Shown piece after piece: positions 19,360 to 28,272 of a DNA stretch of 64,000 nt. Made by a program: the position numbers and the translations under genes. The DNA is taken from contig JAIRVH010000161.1 in assembly GCA_031253985.1 (NCBI GenBank), positions 1 to 64,000 on the forward strand, given 5' to 3'. This DNA is from Sphingobacterium sp. GTDB taxonomy: Bacteria > Bacteroidota > Bacteroidia > Sphingobacteriales > Sphingobacteriaceae. Below the pieces are notes generated by a model. That model saw only the letters and a list, made by a program, of their open reading frames with translations. It made no database searches and was not told where the DNA came from. Every line of letters starts with the position of its first letter. Positions within the stretch are counted from its first letter, which is position 1.

Positions 19360-20520
19360 ATGATAAATACAGGTATCGCGGCGAAATTTGCAGAGAAAGA
19401 AACGCCGTTTTATTATTATGATCTGGATGTGCTAAACAGGACATTGGAAGCGGCACATGTTGCTTCTCATAAACGCGGATTCCATGTTCACTATGCCTTG
19501 AAAGCTAACTTTAATGATCAACTATTAAAGGCAATCCAACAGATTGGCTTTGGTGCAGACTGTGTAAGCGGCAATGAGGTAAAGAAAGCGATTGAATGTG
19601 GATTCGATTCAAGAAAAATTACCTTCGCAGGTGTTGGTAAATCGGATAAGGAAATCAATTATGCCTTAGATCAAAATATCTTTGCTTTTAACGTTGAATC
19701 CATTCAGGAGCTAGAGGTTATTAATGAACTCGCTTCAAAAAAAGGTGTGAAAGCAAATGTAGCGTTGCGGATCAATCCCAATGTGGATGCGCATACCCAT
19801 CATTACATTACAACAGGACTGGATGAAAATAAGTTTGGTGTGCCAAATGCTGATCTGGACAAATGTGCCGCTGTGCTTAAGAAATGTGAATTTATTGAGT
19901 TGGTCGGCCTTCATTTTCACGTAGGTTCGCAAATCACTGATATGACTGTATTCAAAAGTCTATGTGTGAAAGTCAATGAATGGAAAAATTGGTTTGAAGA
20001 ACACGGTACTCAGATTCGTGTACTTAATGTTGGCGGCGGACTGGGGATTGATTACAAAAATCCGGACGGAAATACCATTCCAGATTTTGAAGCCTATTTT
20101 GACATATTCGACCGCTTCCTGGAGCGCACGCCGCAGCAGGAAGTACATTTTGAACTGGGAAGGGCCTTGGTCGCACAATGTGGAAGTTTGGTTAGCCGTG
20201 TATTGTATGTCAAAAATGGTGTAAAGAAAAACTTTTTGGTGTTGGATGCTGGAATGACCGAATTAATGCGTCCTGCGCTATATCAGGCTTATCATAAAAT
20301 TGAGAATATCAGTGTGGCCGAACCCGCAGAGTCCGTGAACTATGATGTTGTCGGGCCGATTTGTGAATCGTCAGACTGTTTTGGAAAGGAAGTACCGCTT
20401 CCGGTATCAAAACGTGGCGATTTGATTGCCATTCGTTCTGCCGGCGCTTATGGAGAAGTGATGGCGTCGCGTTATAACTTAAGGGAAGAAATACGCTTTG
20501 TATATAGCAATCAGCTATAA
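19360..20520 (+). CDS. lysA: Diaminopimelate decarboxylase
   Basis: PLP enzyme that decarboxylates meso-diaminopimelate to lysine, the last step of the pathway. 386 aa, the short Bacteroidota form (many others are about 420). PLP lysine in HVHYALKANFNDQ (about residue 50); the barrel continues with VALRINPNVDAHTHHYITTG and LVGLHFHVGSQI; the C-terminal barrel has GPICESSDCFGK (active-site Cys) and SAGAYGEVMASRYN (substrate Tyr). It is co-transcribed with lysC and followed by a terminator. Confidence 0.94.
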   Translation: MINTGIAAKFAEKETPFYYYDLDVLNRTLEAAHVASHKRGFHVHYALKANFNDQLLKAIQQIGFGADCVSGNEVKKAIECGFDSRKITFAGVGKSDKEINYALDQNIFAFNVESIQELEVINELASKKGVKANVALRINPNVDAHTHHYITTGLDENKFGVPNADLDKCAAVLKKCEFIELVGLHFHVGSQITDMTVFKSLCVKVNEWKNWFEEHGTQIRVLNVGGGLGIDYKNPDGNTIPDFEAYFDIFDRFLERTPQQEVHFELGRALVAQCGSLVSRVLYVKNGVKKNFLVLDAGMTELMRPALYQAYHKIENISVAEPAESVNYDVVGPICESSDCFGKEVPLPVSKRGDLIAIRSAGAYGEVMASRYNLREEIRFVYSNQL

Positions 20521-20545
20521 CCTCCGTTTTAGAATATTTACGTAC

Positions 20546-20576
20546 AAGCCAGTCTGTTCTTCAGGCTGGCTTTTTA
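20546..20576 (+). terminator. Terminator of lysC-lysA
   Basis: An 11-bp stem with one G-T pair (20546-20556 with 20562-20572) and a T-run. Confidence 0.85.
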
Positions 20577-20649
20577 ATTTTAATCGTTTTGTCCAATGCG
20601 CAGACATTTTTGTTTGTCATTTTATTGATCGTCTTTCGTATACTTGCTT

Positions 20650-21408
20650 ATGCTAATGGCGATTGAATTTCCGGTTACGATAGATTTGTTTGGAAAAACA
20701 TTTGTTTTACATCCTTTTATGGAAGGGTTGGGAATGTTTATGGGTATGCGCTATTATCAGTTGCTCAAATGGAAGGATCAGGAAAGTTTAGGGCATACCA
20801 ATTCACTTCTTATTGTTATTGCGGCGGGCCTGGGCGCTTTAGTCGGCTCACATGTCATCGGTTCCCTTGAGCGCCCGGCTGTATTGCTCAACGCGACTAA
20901 TAGATGGACTTATATATGGGTGAATAATACGATCATCGGTGGTCTGGCCGGCGGCTTGGTTGCCGTGGAATGGATGAAAAAGATGATGGGTAAAAAAGAG
21001 AGTACCGGCGACAGAATGGTCTTTCCGTTAATTACCGCAATTGCCATTGGCAGGATAGGATGCTTTTACACGGGTGTTTTCGAACAGACCTATGGTTTAC
21101 CAACGGCATCCCCATGGGGAATGTATCTGGGGGATGAATATAAAAGACATCCGGTAGCACTGTATGAAATTGCATTTCTACTGCTCTTATTTGTAGGACT
21201 CCAACTTTTTAAACGACGATACAATTATCGAAATGGTGTGTTATTCCAGCTCTTTATGCTCAGTTATTTTAGTTTTCGTTTTCTATTGGATTTTATAAAA
21301 CCGCGGGCAATTATTCTTTTGGGGCTAAGCACCATACAAATTACCTGTATCATGGTGATAATTTATTATATTTATTTATTGAAAAATGAACGTTTAGACA
21401 AAAAATAG
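20650..21408 (+). CDS. Divergent Lgt-like membrane protein
   Basis: An integral membrane protein of about 252 aa from ATG 20650 (ATG 20656 is the alternative) resembling prolipoprotein diacylglyceryl transferase. Lgt-like signs are the seven-helix pattern, AIGRIGCFYTGVFEQTYG (Lgt signature GRxGNF...E) and RHPVALYEIAFLL. Key Lgt residues are changed: the essential HGGL is IGGL here (NTIIGGLAGG), and the Asn of GRIGN is Cys, while the Arg and downstream Glu remain. It is therefore unlikely to be the standard Lgt. It starts a tight cluster with a small membrane protein (2 nt gap) and a radical SAM enzyme, suggesting work on membrane lipids. Its exact reaction is unknown. Confidence 0.72.
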   Translation: MLMAIEFPVTIDLFGKTFVLHPFMEGLGMFMGMRYYQLLKWKDQESLGHTNSLLIVIAAGLGALVGSHVIGSLERPAVLLNATNRWTYIWVNNTIIGGLAGGLVAVEWMKKMMGKKESTGDRMVFPLITAIAIGRIGCFYTGVFEQTYGLPTASPWGMYLGDEYKRHPVALYEIAFLLLLFVGLQLFKRRYNYRNGVLFQLFMLSYFSFRFLLDFIKPRAIILLGLSTIQITCIMVIIYYIYLLKNERLDKK

Positions 21409-21410
21409 AG

Positions 21411-21653
21411 ATGATGTATTTGCTAGAAGGATCATTTGGGTCAGAAAGTACCGCAATGCTGGGACTTTTTCTGCTTACTATAGGTGCTATTGTCATCGGA
21501 ATTGCACTCTTGGGAATCATTATAGGTTCGATTATCAAAGCAGGTAATAAGGAATCAAAATTCAATGTCAACCCCTGGCTTAAAGTCCTGCTGGCGGGAA
21601 TTGGAGCAATGCTGGCAGGCGGACTTGCCTGTGGACTTACCTTTATGAACTAG
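21411..21653 (+). CDS. Small two-TM membrane protein
   Basis: An 80-aa protein with two hydrophobic helices: about 16-43 (GLFLLTIGAIVIGIALLGII plus flank) and about 58-78 (LKVLLAGIGAMLAGGLACGL). They are joined by a short charged loop (KAGNKESKFNVNPW). I do not recognise the family. It lies 2 nt after the Lgt-like gene and 11 nt before the radical SAM gene, so translation is probably coupled and the product may form part of the same membrane complex. Confidence 0.65.
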   Translation: MMYLLEGSFGSESTAMLGLFLLTIGAIVIGIALLGIIIGSIIKAGNKESKFNVNPWLKVLLAGIGAMLAGGLACGLTFMN

Positions 21654-21664
21654 AAATCAGAATA

Positions 21665-23068
21665 ATGCCAGTTAGAAACTATACATACTACGATTATACC
21701 ATCAGCCTATGTCCAACATGTCTTTCGCGTGTTGGTGCCAAGATTATTATCGAGGACGAACAGGTATTTATGACCAAAAACTGTCCTGATCACGGTTTTT
21801 TCAAAACGCTGATTGCAACCGATGTCGACTATTATAAGAACATCCGCAATTATAACAAAGCCTCCGAAACACCTTTGAAATTTGACAATGAAGTACATTA
21901 TGGCTGTCCTTACGATTGTGGCCTATGCGTCGATCACGAGCAGCATAGCTGCCTGTCGATTGTCGAGGTGACCGATCGCTGCAATTTGACCTGTCCTACG
22001 TGTTACGCCATGTCGTCGCCCCATTATGGACGGCATCGATCGCTGGAAGAAATTGAGCGTATGTTGGATAAAATCGTAGCAAGTGAGGGCGAACCAGATG
22101 TTGTGCAGATCAGCGGCGGGGAACCAACCATTCACCCTGATTTTTTTAAGATTTTAGATATCGCAAAAACGAAACCTATCAAGCATCTGATGCTCAATAC
22201 GAACGGTATCAGAATTGCCAATGATCCCGGTTTTGCTGAGCAACTCGCCACCTATGCTCCCGAATTTGAAATCTATCTCCAGTTCGATTCCTTTCGCCCA
22301 TCTGTGCTCGAAAAGTTTCGGGGCAAAGATCTCACTGATGTCCGAAAAAAGGCAATTGACAAATTAAATGCGCTCAATCTAAGTACAACATTGGTCGTCG
22401 TCTTAGAAAAAGGAACCAATGATGATGAAATAGGAGAAATATTGGACTATGCCTTACAACAGCGATGTGTACGGGGGGTAACCTTTCAACCGGTGGAAAT
22501 TGCCGGGCGAAATGCGGCTGATGCCCAACAGCATAAAATGACACTGACAGAGGTACGTCAGGAAATTCTGAATCAATATCCGCTGCTGGATCCGCATGAT
22601 ATTATTCCGGTGCCCTGTAATCCTGATGCCTTAGCCATGGGGTACATATTGAAGATCGGAGATGAGCGAATTCCTTTAACCCGGCATATTGACCCTGCAA
22701 TTCTACTAAACAACCAATCTCGAAATACTATTGTCTATGAGCAGGATAAAGGCGTTCAGATGCAATTGCTGGATATTTTTAGCACTGGGATTTCTGTTGA
22801 TAAAGTGAAGCCAAAGGTAAACCAGCTGCTTTGCTGTCTACCGGAAGTGTGCGCTCCGGATCTTGACTACGATAACCTATTTCGCATTATTATTATGAAT
22901 TTTATGGATGCGTATGATTTTGATGTTCGGGCTGTAAAGAAGTCCTGTGTTCATATCGTCAATAAGGATTTAAAATTGATTCCTTTTGAGACAATGAACT
23001 TATTTTATCGTGATGATAAAATAAAAAGGTTAGAAGAACTTAAACTGGCGGATGCTATTCGATTTTAG
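21665..23068 (+). CDS. Radical SAM protein of the MJ0619/tetraether-synthase (Tes) type
   Basis: A 467-aa enzyme. The radical SAM cluster motif is Cys106-x3-Cys110-x2-Cys113 (RCNLTCPTC), with GGEP at 151-154 for SAM. Extra cysteines fit additional metal sites: C16/C19 with C40-P-D-H43, C81/C85/C88 (GCPYDCGLCVDHEQH) with C96, and C390/C391/C396/C428 at the C-terminus. The N-terminal CPTC...CPDHGFF, GCPxDCGLC and the end KKSCVHIVNKDLKLIPF are the hallmarks of the MJ0619 family. Archaeal members join lipid chains (tetraether synthase) and an older assignment was pterin methylation. The family's last cysteine (IPFC) is Glu here. Lipid chemistry is inferred from the Lgt-like neighbour. Confidence 0.82.
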   Translation: MPVRNYTYYDYTISLCPTCLSRVGAKIIIEDEQVFMTKNCPDHGFFKTLIATDVDYYKNIRNYNKASETPLKFDNEVHYGCPYDCGLCVDHEQHSCLSIVEVTDRCNLTCPTCYAMSSPHYGRHRSLEEIERMLDKIVASEGEPDVVQISGGEPTIHPDFFKILDIAKTKPIKHLMLNTNGIRIANDPGFAEQLATYAPEFEIYLQFDSFRPSVLEKFRGKDLTDVRKKAIDKLNALNLSTTLVVVLEKGTNDDEIGEILDYALQQRCVRGVTFQPVEIAGRNAADAQQHKMTLTEVRQEILNQYPLLDPHDIIPVPCNPDALAMGYILKIGDERIPLTRHIDPAILLNNQSRNTIVYEQDKGVQMQLLDIFSTGISVDKVKPKVNQLLCCLPEVCAPDLDYDNLFRIIIMNFMDAYDFDVRAVKKSCVHIVNKDLKLIPFETMNLFYRDDKIKRLEELKLADAIRF

Positions 23069-23182
23069 CGTCAGATAACTTATTTTTGTCGAAAAAATAG
23101 CTTTGGTTCTTTCTTTGCAGTATGTTTTTTCCGTCGAATCAGTCTGTGCATTGCGGGGAAAGGAAATCAAAAAAATAGAAGT

Positions 23183-25522
23183 ATGAAATTGGGCATCGTT
23201 ACGCGTTTTATTTTTGTCTTAAGTCTTCTGACTTTTCAGCTATATGTGTTTGCACAGGATTCCGTTCAGGTTAGACGAAATCTGACCAGCGATCGCACGG
23301 CAGCACATGGCAGCTTCAATAGAAGGTCAGCTACAGATTCTACACGAGTCGGTAATGACTCCTTACGAAATGATCTGAAGAAAGTTAATCTGAATTTCCT
23401 GTCTAATATTCGTACAGCTTCCATGGCTGAGCTTGTTGCGCAGTTGAATGAAAAATCCAATACATACACAGCAACGAACACGGGGTCGGCCAAAGATAGC
23501 ATCGCGGCCATTAAAAATAGTATTCATGAAGAAATTAGACAGCTGAAATCTATTAAAGGCAGTATCAGTAATTATTCTAACAGCCTTAGCGCTACCCAAG
23601 ATCAGATCAGAAATTTGGTCAGCCGCTATGACATCAATGCCAATAATCATGGCAGGGCGCATCAATACCTTGATAACGCGCAGCTCAAGCTTTCGGCCAA
23701 GATGGATTCGCTGGAGCTTATCAACCGGACGATAGATGAGCTTATTGTCAAGAACCAGCGTCATCTGGTTCGGCTGGAAGCAGTTCATGAAGCGAAAAAA
23801 GAAAGTAAAAAGGTCGATTCTACGTCCAGCAAAAGTTCGATCTGGAAAGCGAATACAGCAGCGATTTCAAAGGATGTTATTTTGAATAATATACGCAGCA
23901 ATTATAGCAACAATAAATCGATCGACAAATATGTGAATCGTACGGATTGGGCGAGCCGGATCCTACTGATTGTACTTGGACTGGGTTACTGCTACTGGAT
24001 TGTACGGGTGTCCTATGCCCTTCGACAAAATGATTCGGAATATAAACTTGCGATTGACGCTATAGTTGGAAAAACAATTATTTTTCTCTTGACACTGTTG
24101 CCATTTGTCAACTTTTTCACGCCGAGTTTCATTCTTCAGGCCTCGCAGCTGGTTATCATGCTGATCTTTATGTTTTTGCTGCGGCATCGTATGACGGGCT
24201 TGCAGCATAAGATTGCCATTATCCTTATTATTTTCTACTTGCTGGATGTATTTGTCAATATGATCGTAAGCGATGACCTATTTTTACGGATCATTTGTAT
24301 GGCATTCAATCTGATCGCACTGGGTTTGGTCAGTTATACGAAACGACGAATAAGGAATCCCGATAGTCCTGGCTATATCAGCAATTTTATTTATGCTGTT
24401 TTTGCGATACTCAATATTACGGCAATTACCTTGAATGTAATCGGCCATGTTGAACATTCACGAAGTTTCAGCATTGCCTGTGCAGTAGGTTTGGTCCAAT
24501 CTTTTACGTTGCAGTACTTTTCGGATATGATTAAGGCTGATGTCCGTAATCAGTTTAAAAAAGACCGATTGACTTCTGGATTTTGGATGCGCTTCAATGA
24601 ACAGCGTACCCTGGCTATTATTACCGAGATTCTTCGGATTGTCTGTGTGCTTTTGGCGATCATCGTATTAGCCAATAACCTACAGTTTATCGAAACCTTG
24701 CTGGTTCTGAGCGAAACATTTTTTGGTAAAATCCGAAGTATAGGCAGTATATCATTTACCTTAGGCAACCTTGTTGTGGCAGTTCTGGTGTTCTTAGTAG
24801 CCAATTGGTTCCAGAAAAATATCAGCCTGATCGTTCTAGGTGGTGAAGACGGACAGCTCAATCAGGCGTATAATCAAAAGATGACGCTGTTCCCTCTATT
24901 TCGTTTAGGTATTATTTTGATCGGTTTTTTTATGGCGATCTCTGCTTTGGGCATGAGTTTGGATAAACTAACTGTTGTCATCGGTGCCCTCAGTGTCGGT
25001 ATCGGTCTGGGAATGCAGAATATCATCAACAATTTTGTTTCTGGAATTATCCTCGTTTTTGATAAACCATTTCGCGTGGGCGATCAGATTGAATTGGCCG
25101 ACAAAAAGGGACGTGTCAAAGAGATCGGTATACGGGCAAGTGTCTTAAAAACTGGCGATGGTGCAGATGTGATTATTCCCAATGGCGATTTGCTTTCTGG
25201 AAGAGTCGTCAATTGGACATTATCCCAGGAATACAGCAAGACGAGCTTTGTCCTTCACGTTGACAGGAAAGCAGATTTGGATAAAGCCAGACAATGGATC
25301 AAGGAAGCGATGGAAAGTAGTGTACATTTTATTAAGGATAGGGATAGCGGCATCAGTATACAGGATATAAGCGAGGAGATGATTTACCTGAGCGTTTCAG
25401 GCTGGGTAAATTTTGCGGCCAATGCTTCATCGTTTAAAAATGATGTATTACTTGTACTTTATAAGAAATTCGAAGCTGAAGGGCTGAAGTTTTACAGTGT
25501 CATTCCGCCCAAAGGGAATTAG
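23183..25522 (+). CDS. Large MscS-family mechanosensitive channel
   Basis: A 779-aa protein with a signal peptide (ends near LYVFAQ). A periplasmic, coiled-coil-prone region covers about 25-240, several membrane helices follow from about 255, and the MscS core is at about 570-779. The pore helix and beta domain read GALSVGIGLGMQNIINNF, SGIILVFDKPFRVGDQIEL and DGADVIIPNGDLLSG. Such channels open on membrane tension and release solutes during osmotic downshock. The size resembles MscM/YbdG-type large members rather than the 286-aa MscS. It is a single gene and the next one is convergent. Function by family; specific gating is unknown. Confidence 0.9.
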   Translation: MKLGIVTRFIFVLSLLTFQLYVFAQDSVQVRRNLTSDRTAAHGSFNRRSATDSTRVGNDSLRNDLKKVNLNFLSNIRTASMAELVAQLNEKSNTYTATNTGSAKDSIAAIKNSIHEEIRQLKSIKGSISNYSNSLSATQDQIRNLVSRYDINANNHGRAHQYLDNAQLKLSAKMDSLELINRTIDELIVKNQRHLVRLEAVHEAKKESKKVDSTSSKSSIWKANTAAISKDVILNNIRSNYSNNKSIDKYVNRTDWASRILLIVLGLGYCYWIVRVSYALRQNDSEYKLAIDAIVGKTIIFLLTLLPFVNFFTPSFILQASQLVIMLIFMFLLRHRMTGLQHKIAIILIIFYLLDVFVNMIVSDDLFLRIICMAFNLIALGLVSYTKRRIRNPDSPGYISNFIYAVFAILNITAITLNVIGHVEHSRSFSIACAVGLVQSFTLQYFSDMIKADVRNQFKKDRLTSGFWMRFNEQRTLAIITEILRIVCVLLAIIVLANNLQFIETLLVLSETFFGKIRSIGSISFTLGNLVVAVLVFLVANWFQKNISLIVLGGEDGQLNQAYNQKMTLFPLFRLGIILIGFFMAISALGMSLDKLTVVIGALSVGIGLGMQNIINNFVSGIILVFDKPFRVGDQIELADKKGRVKEIGIRASVLKTGDGADVIIPNGDLLSGRVVNWTLSQEYSKTSFVLHVDRKADLDKARQWIKEAMESSVHFIKDRDSGISIQDISEEMIYLSVSGWVNFAANASSFKNDVLLVLYKKFEAEGLKFYSVIPPKGN

Positions 25523-25579
25523 TACATAGAGGCAGCTCGCGCATGATATTCATAAAAAGTCTTTGTTTGGGAACAATGG

Positions 25580-26410
25580 CTATTTATTTAGGCTTTTCCG
25601 GTAACTGAGCGGACTGAAACCTTTGACACGTTTATAAAAATGGGAGAGGTGGCTTTCATCAATAAATCCCAGTTCTGCCGCAATTTGTTTCAAGGTGTAG
25701 TCTTTGGACTTGATTCTGTTTTCGATCAGTTCGATGCGATAAGTATTGATGTAAGTCCTTAAGCTTGTCCCAAAGTTTTTTTTAAAGTAGATACCAAAGT
25801 AGGATGGGGCAATGTTGAATTTTTGTGCAAGTGTTTTGATCTGAAGCAAATCGGGCGTAAAAATATGCTGATGGATATAAGCAGAAATGGAACGGTCGAT
25901 GAAAAGCTCCTGATAATGTGGGGAACGGTGTGTTTCTGATATCTCTTTATAAAGCCCGAATATTGCGACAAGCTGGTCAAACAGCCATTCGGAGCTTTGG
26001 CTAATTGTAGTGGCAGTATACAATCGGACCGCTTCCATAAGGTGGGAATACATGAGGCGATAATGCTCATCCATCACCAATTTGCGCTCTTTTAGCCCTT
26101 TATCATTCATTAATTCCATGATCCAGGCATAGAGCTTTTGATTTCGTTTATTCTGGAGGAAGTAATTATCGGTAAATAGAATAAACAGAAAATGTGTTTT
26201 TTCTACGATTTTAAAATAGTGCCTGTCGGTTGGGCCGATCAAAAAAATGTCCCCACGTTCATAATCCAGTTCAAATTTGTTGATCACGTGACTCCCTTTA
26301 CCCGAGCGTATATAAACAAGTTCATAATAATTCTGCTCATGTGGCGGCAAATGAAAGTTGTCCTCAATAAATTCACTGATCAATAAAGGTTCAAACTGTT
26401 TTTTTCGCAT
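25580..26410 (-). CDS. AraC-family transcriptional regulator
   Basis: A 276-aa protein. The N-terminal cupin-like sensing domain (about 15-150) shows NYYELVYIRSGKGSHVI and ERGDIFLIGPTDRHYF. The C-terminal AraC double helix-turn-helix (about 180-276) shows LAQKFNIAPSYFGIYFKKNF and QIAAELGFIDESHLSHFYKR, then VKGFSPLSYRKS. It is divergent from an AEC-family transporter across a 108-bp gap containing paired TGTACAT sites, so it probably controls the transporter and itself in response to a small ligand. The ligand is unknown. Confidence 0.9.
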   Translation of the reverse strand: MRKKQFEPLLISEFIEDNFHLPPHEQNYYELVYIRSGKGSHVINKFELDYERGDIFLIGPTDRHYFKIVEKTHFLFILFTDNYFLQNKRNQKLYAWIMELMNDKGLKERKLVMDEHYRLMYSHLMEAVRLYTATTISQSSEWLFDQLVAIFGLYKEISETHRSPHYQELFIDRSISAYIHQHIFTPDLLQIKTLAQKFNIAPSYFGIYFKKNFGTSLRTYINTYRIELIENRIKSKDYTLKQIAAELGFIDESHLSHFYKRVKGFSPLSYRKSLNK

Positions 26411-26435
26411 GGTAATTCAATCTATTTATGGCTAA

Positions 26436-26464
26436 ATGTACATAAAAATAATGTATTTGTACAT
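26436..26464. promoter_or_regulatory. Candidate operator between AraC regulator and AEC transporter
   Basis: ATGTACA (26436-26442) and TGTACAT (26458-26464) are inverted copies whose starts are 22 bp apart, two helical turns. They sit in the divergent intergenic region, as expected for a regulator binding as a dimer. Inference from symmetry only. Confidence 0.4.
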
Positions 26465-26518
26465 GTTTTTACCTCGCGTTCTGTCGCACTTTTGTGTCGG
26501 ATAAAATGACAAGAAAAC

Positions 26519-27433
26519 ATGGTTAATTTTATAATGATAGCATTTTGTATCGCAGCGGGGATGCTCTTGCGGAGGACAAATTTGATTCATTCCGAAGCAC
26601 ACAAAGGGATCAATACCTGGATTCTATATTTTGCTTTACCAGCGGTTTCCTTCAAGTATCTTCCTAAGATCGTCTGGTCTTCTGAGCTGCTGTTTCCGGT
26701 ATTTTCCGCGATCTTAGTTTGGGCAGGAAGCTGGTTATTTATGGAGTTATATTGTAAACGCAAAAACTATAAGCAACGTTCGCGAAGCAGTTTAGAGCTG
26801 GCGGCAGGATATAGCAATACTTCATTTATTGGTTTTCCGCTGATTATCGCCTATTTTGGCGAGGCCCAGCTGCCCATCGCGATTATCTGCGATCAGACCA
26901 CATTTATTCTGCTTTCTACAGCGGGAATTATCAATGCACTCAAGGCGAATGTCCATGAAGGGGAGGCAATTGATGTGAAATTTATGCTTCGGAAGCTGAT
27001 TAGCTTTCCACCTTTAATCGGTTGTACAGCCGCATTGCTGCTATCTCGATTTGTAGACCTTTCGGTTGCCGAGCCTTTTTTCGACAAGCTCGTTGCCACG
27101 GTAGGACCTTTAGCGCTTTTTTCTATTGGTCTGCAACTTAAGTTTGATGGCTGGAGACAGCAAGTATCGCAAATTAGCACAGCGATGACCTATAAACTGA
27201 TTTTGGCACCGTTGCTGGTCTGTATATTTGCTTTATTGCTGGGGGTAAAAGGCTCCGTTGCAAGGATCAGCATTTTTGAAGCAGCCATGCCGACTCTGGT
27301 AACCTCGGGTATTATTGCCGAGCAATATCATTTAAATACCAAACTGGTCAATCTGGTCATCGGCTTTAGTATTGTTGCCGGATTGCTGACCACCTTATTC
27401 TGGGACTTTGTGATCCAGATATTCTTCCCCTAA
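26519..27433 (+). CDS. AEC-family (auxin efflux carrier-like) transporter
   Basis: A 304-aa membrane protein with about ten hydrophobic helices in two halves. Family-like segments are GMLLRRTNLIHSEAHKGINT near the start, ELAAGYSNTSFIGFPLIIAY (conserved Asn in the first half), and near the end IFEAAMPTLVTSGIIAEQYH and LVIGFSIVAGLLTT. AEC carriers move organic acids such as malate or malonate, or other anions. The divergent AraC-type gene is the likely regulator. The substrate cannot be told. Confidence 0.88.
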   Translation: MVNFIMIAFCIAAGMLLRRTNLIHSEAHKGINTWILYFALPAVSFKYLPKIVWSSELLFPVFSAILVWAGSWLFMELYCKRKNYKQRSRSSLELAAGYSNTSFIGFPLIIAYFGEAQLPIAIICDQTTFILLSTAGIINALKANVHEGEAIDVKFMLRKLISFPPLIGCTAALLLSRFVDLSVAEPFFDKLVATVGPLALFSIGLQLKFDGWRQQVSQISTAMTYKLILAPLLVCIFALLLGVKGSVARISIFEAAMPTLVTSGIIAEQYHLNTKLVNLVIGFSIVAGLLTTLFWDFVIQIFFP

Positions 27434-27452
27434 CAGCGAGGTCATTTCTTTC

Positions 27453-27605
<153 letters not shown>

Positions 27606-27783
27606 GCTTTCTTTTGACTGATTAGCAATGTGGTTAAAAGATGTTCGGTAAATCCGAATAATCTGGTAAAGGGATAATCATTTTTTCCTTCGTAACATTT
27701 TGATTGTTAAACGTCTATTTGCAACAACTTTTTCTGCAATCAACTGTTATTAGTTTATAACCATCTATAAAAGGAGGTATATT

Positions 27784-28230
27784 ATGAACCTGATACACAA
27801 AATTGAACATTGGGGAGATGCACATCATCCGCAATGGATTGATTACCTCAGAATTGCACTTGGGGTCGTTATTTTTGCCAAAGGTGTAAGTTTCGTAAAT
27901 GACAGGGATGTCGTTCAGCATATGATTGAACAAAGCAGTTTCCACCTGTCATCATGGGGTGCTGTTCACTATGTGGTTTTTACCCATTTAGTCGGTGGAC
28001 TGTTTCTTATTTTAGGTTTTCAAACCCGTTTGGCTTCGCTGCTGTTATTTCCAGTGTTGGTGGGAGCTGTATTTTTTGTTAATATCACCAACGGGTTTAG
28101 TTATTTGAATTCCGAATTGTGGCTTTCTATAGTCGTATGCTGTTTGTTGATCTTCTTTATGGTCATGGGCTCTGGAAAATATTCTCTTGACCAAATGATG
28201 AACAAACCTGGATATAAACGGGATATTTAA
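27784..28230 (+). CDS. DoxX-family membrane protein
   Basis: A 148-aa protein with four membrane helices: a first at about 18-38 (DYLRIALGVVIFAKGVSFV) followed by helices around 60-80, 85-105 and 115-135. It has the DoxX-like THLVGGLFLILGFQTRLASL block. Members are small quinone- or redox-linked membrane proteins of mostly unknown role. The start has an unusually strong Shine-Dalgarno (AAAGGAGGT, about 27771-27779) for a Bacteroidota gene, suggesting efficient translation. It ends at a bidirectional terminator shared with purL. Confidence 0.82.
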   Translation: MNLIHKIEHWGDAHHPQWIDYLRIALGVVIFAKGVSFVNDRDVVQHMIEQSSFHLSSWGAVHYVVFTHLVGGLFLILGFQTRLASLLLFPVLVGAVFFVNITNGFSYLNSELWLSIVVCCLLIFFMVMGSGKYSLDQMMNKPGYKRDI

Positions 28231-28235
28231 AAAAG

Positions 28236-28268
28236 AAAAAACTCCTTCATAGATGAAGGAGTTTTTTC
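28236..28268. terminator. Bidirectional terminator between doxX and purL
   Basis: ACTCCTTC pairs with GAAGGAGT (28241-28262 overall) flanked by A-run and T-run, so it can act on both strands for the two convergent genes. Confidence 0.85.
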
Positions 28269-28272
28269 TTTT

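Noticed and set aside
20650..21408. Standard prolipoprotein diacylglyceryl transferase (lgt)
   Set aside because: The family is similar but two key positions are changed, so the plain lgt name would mislead.
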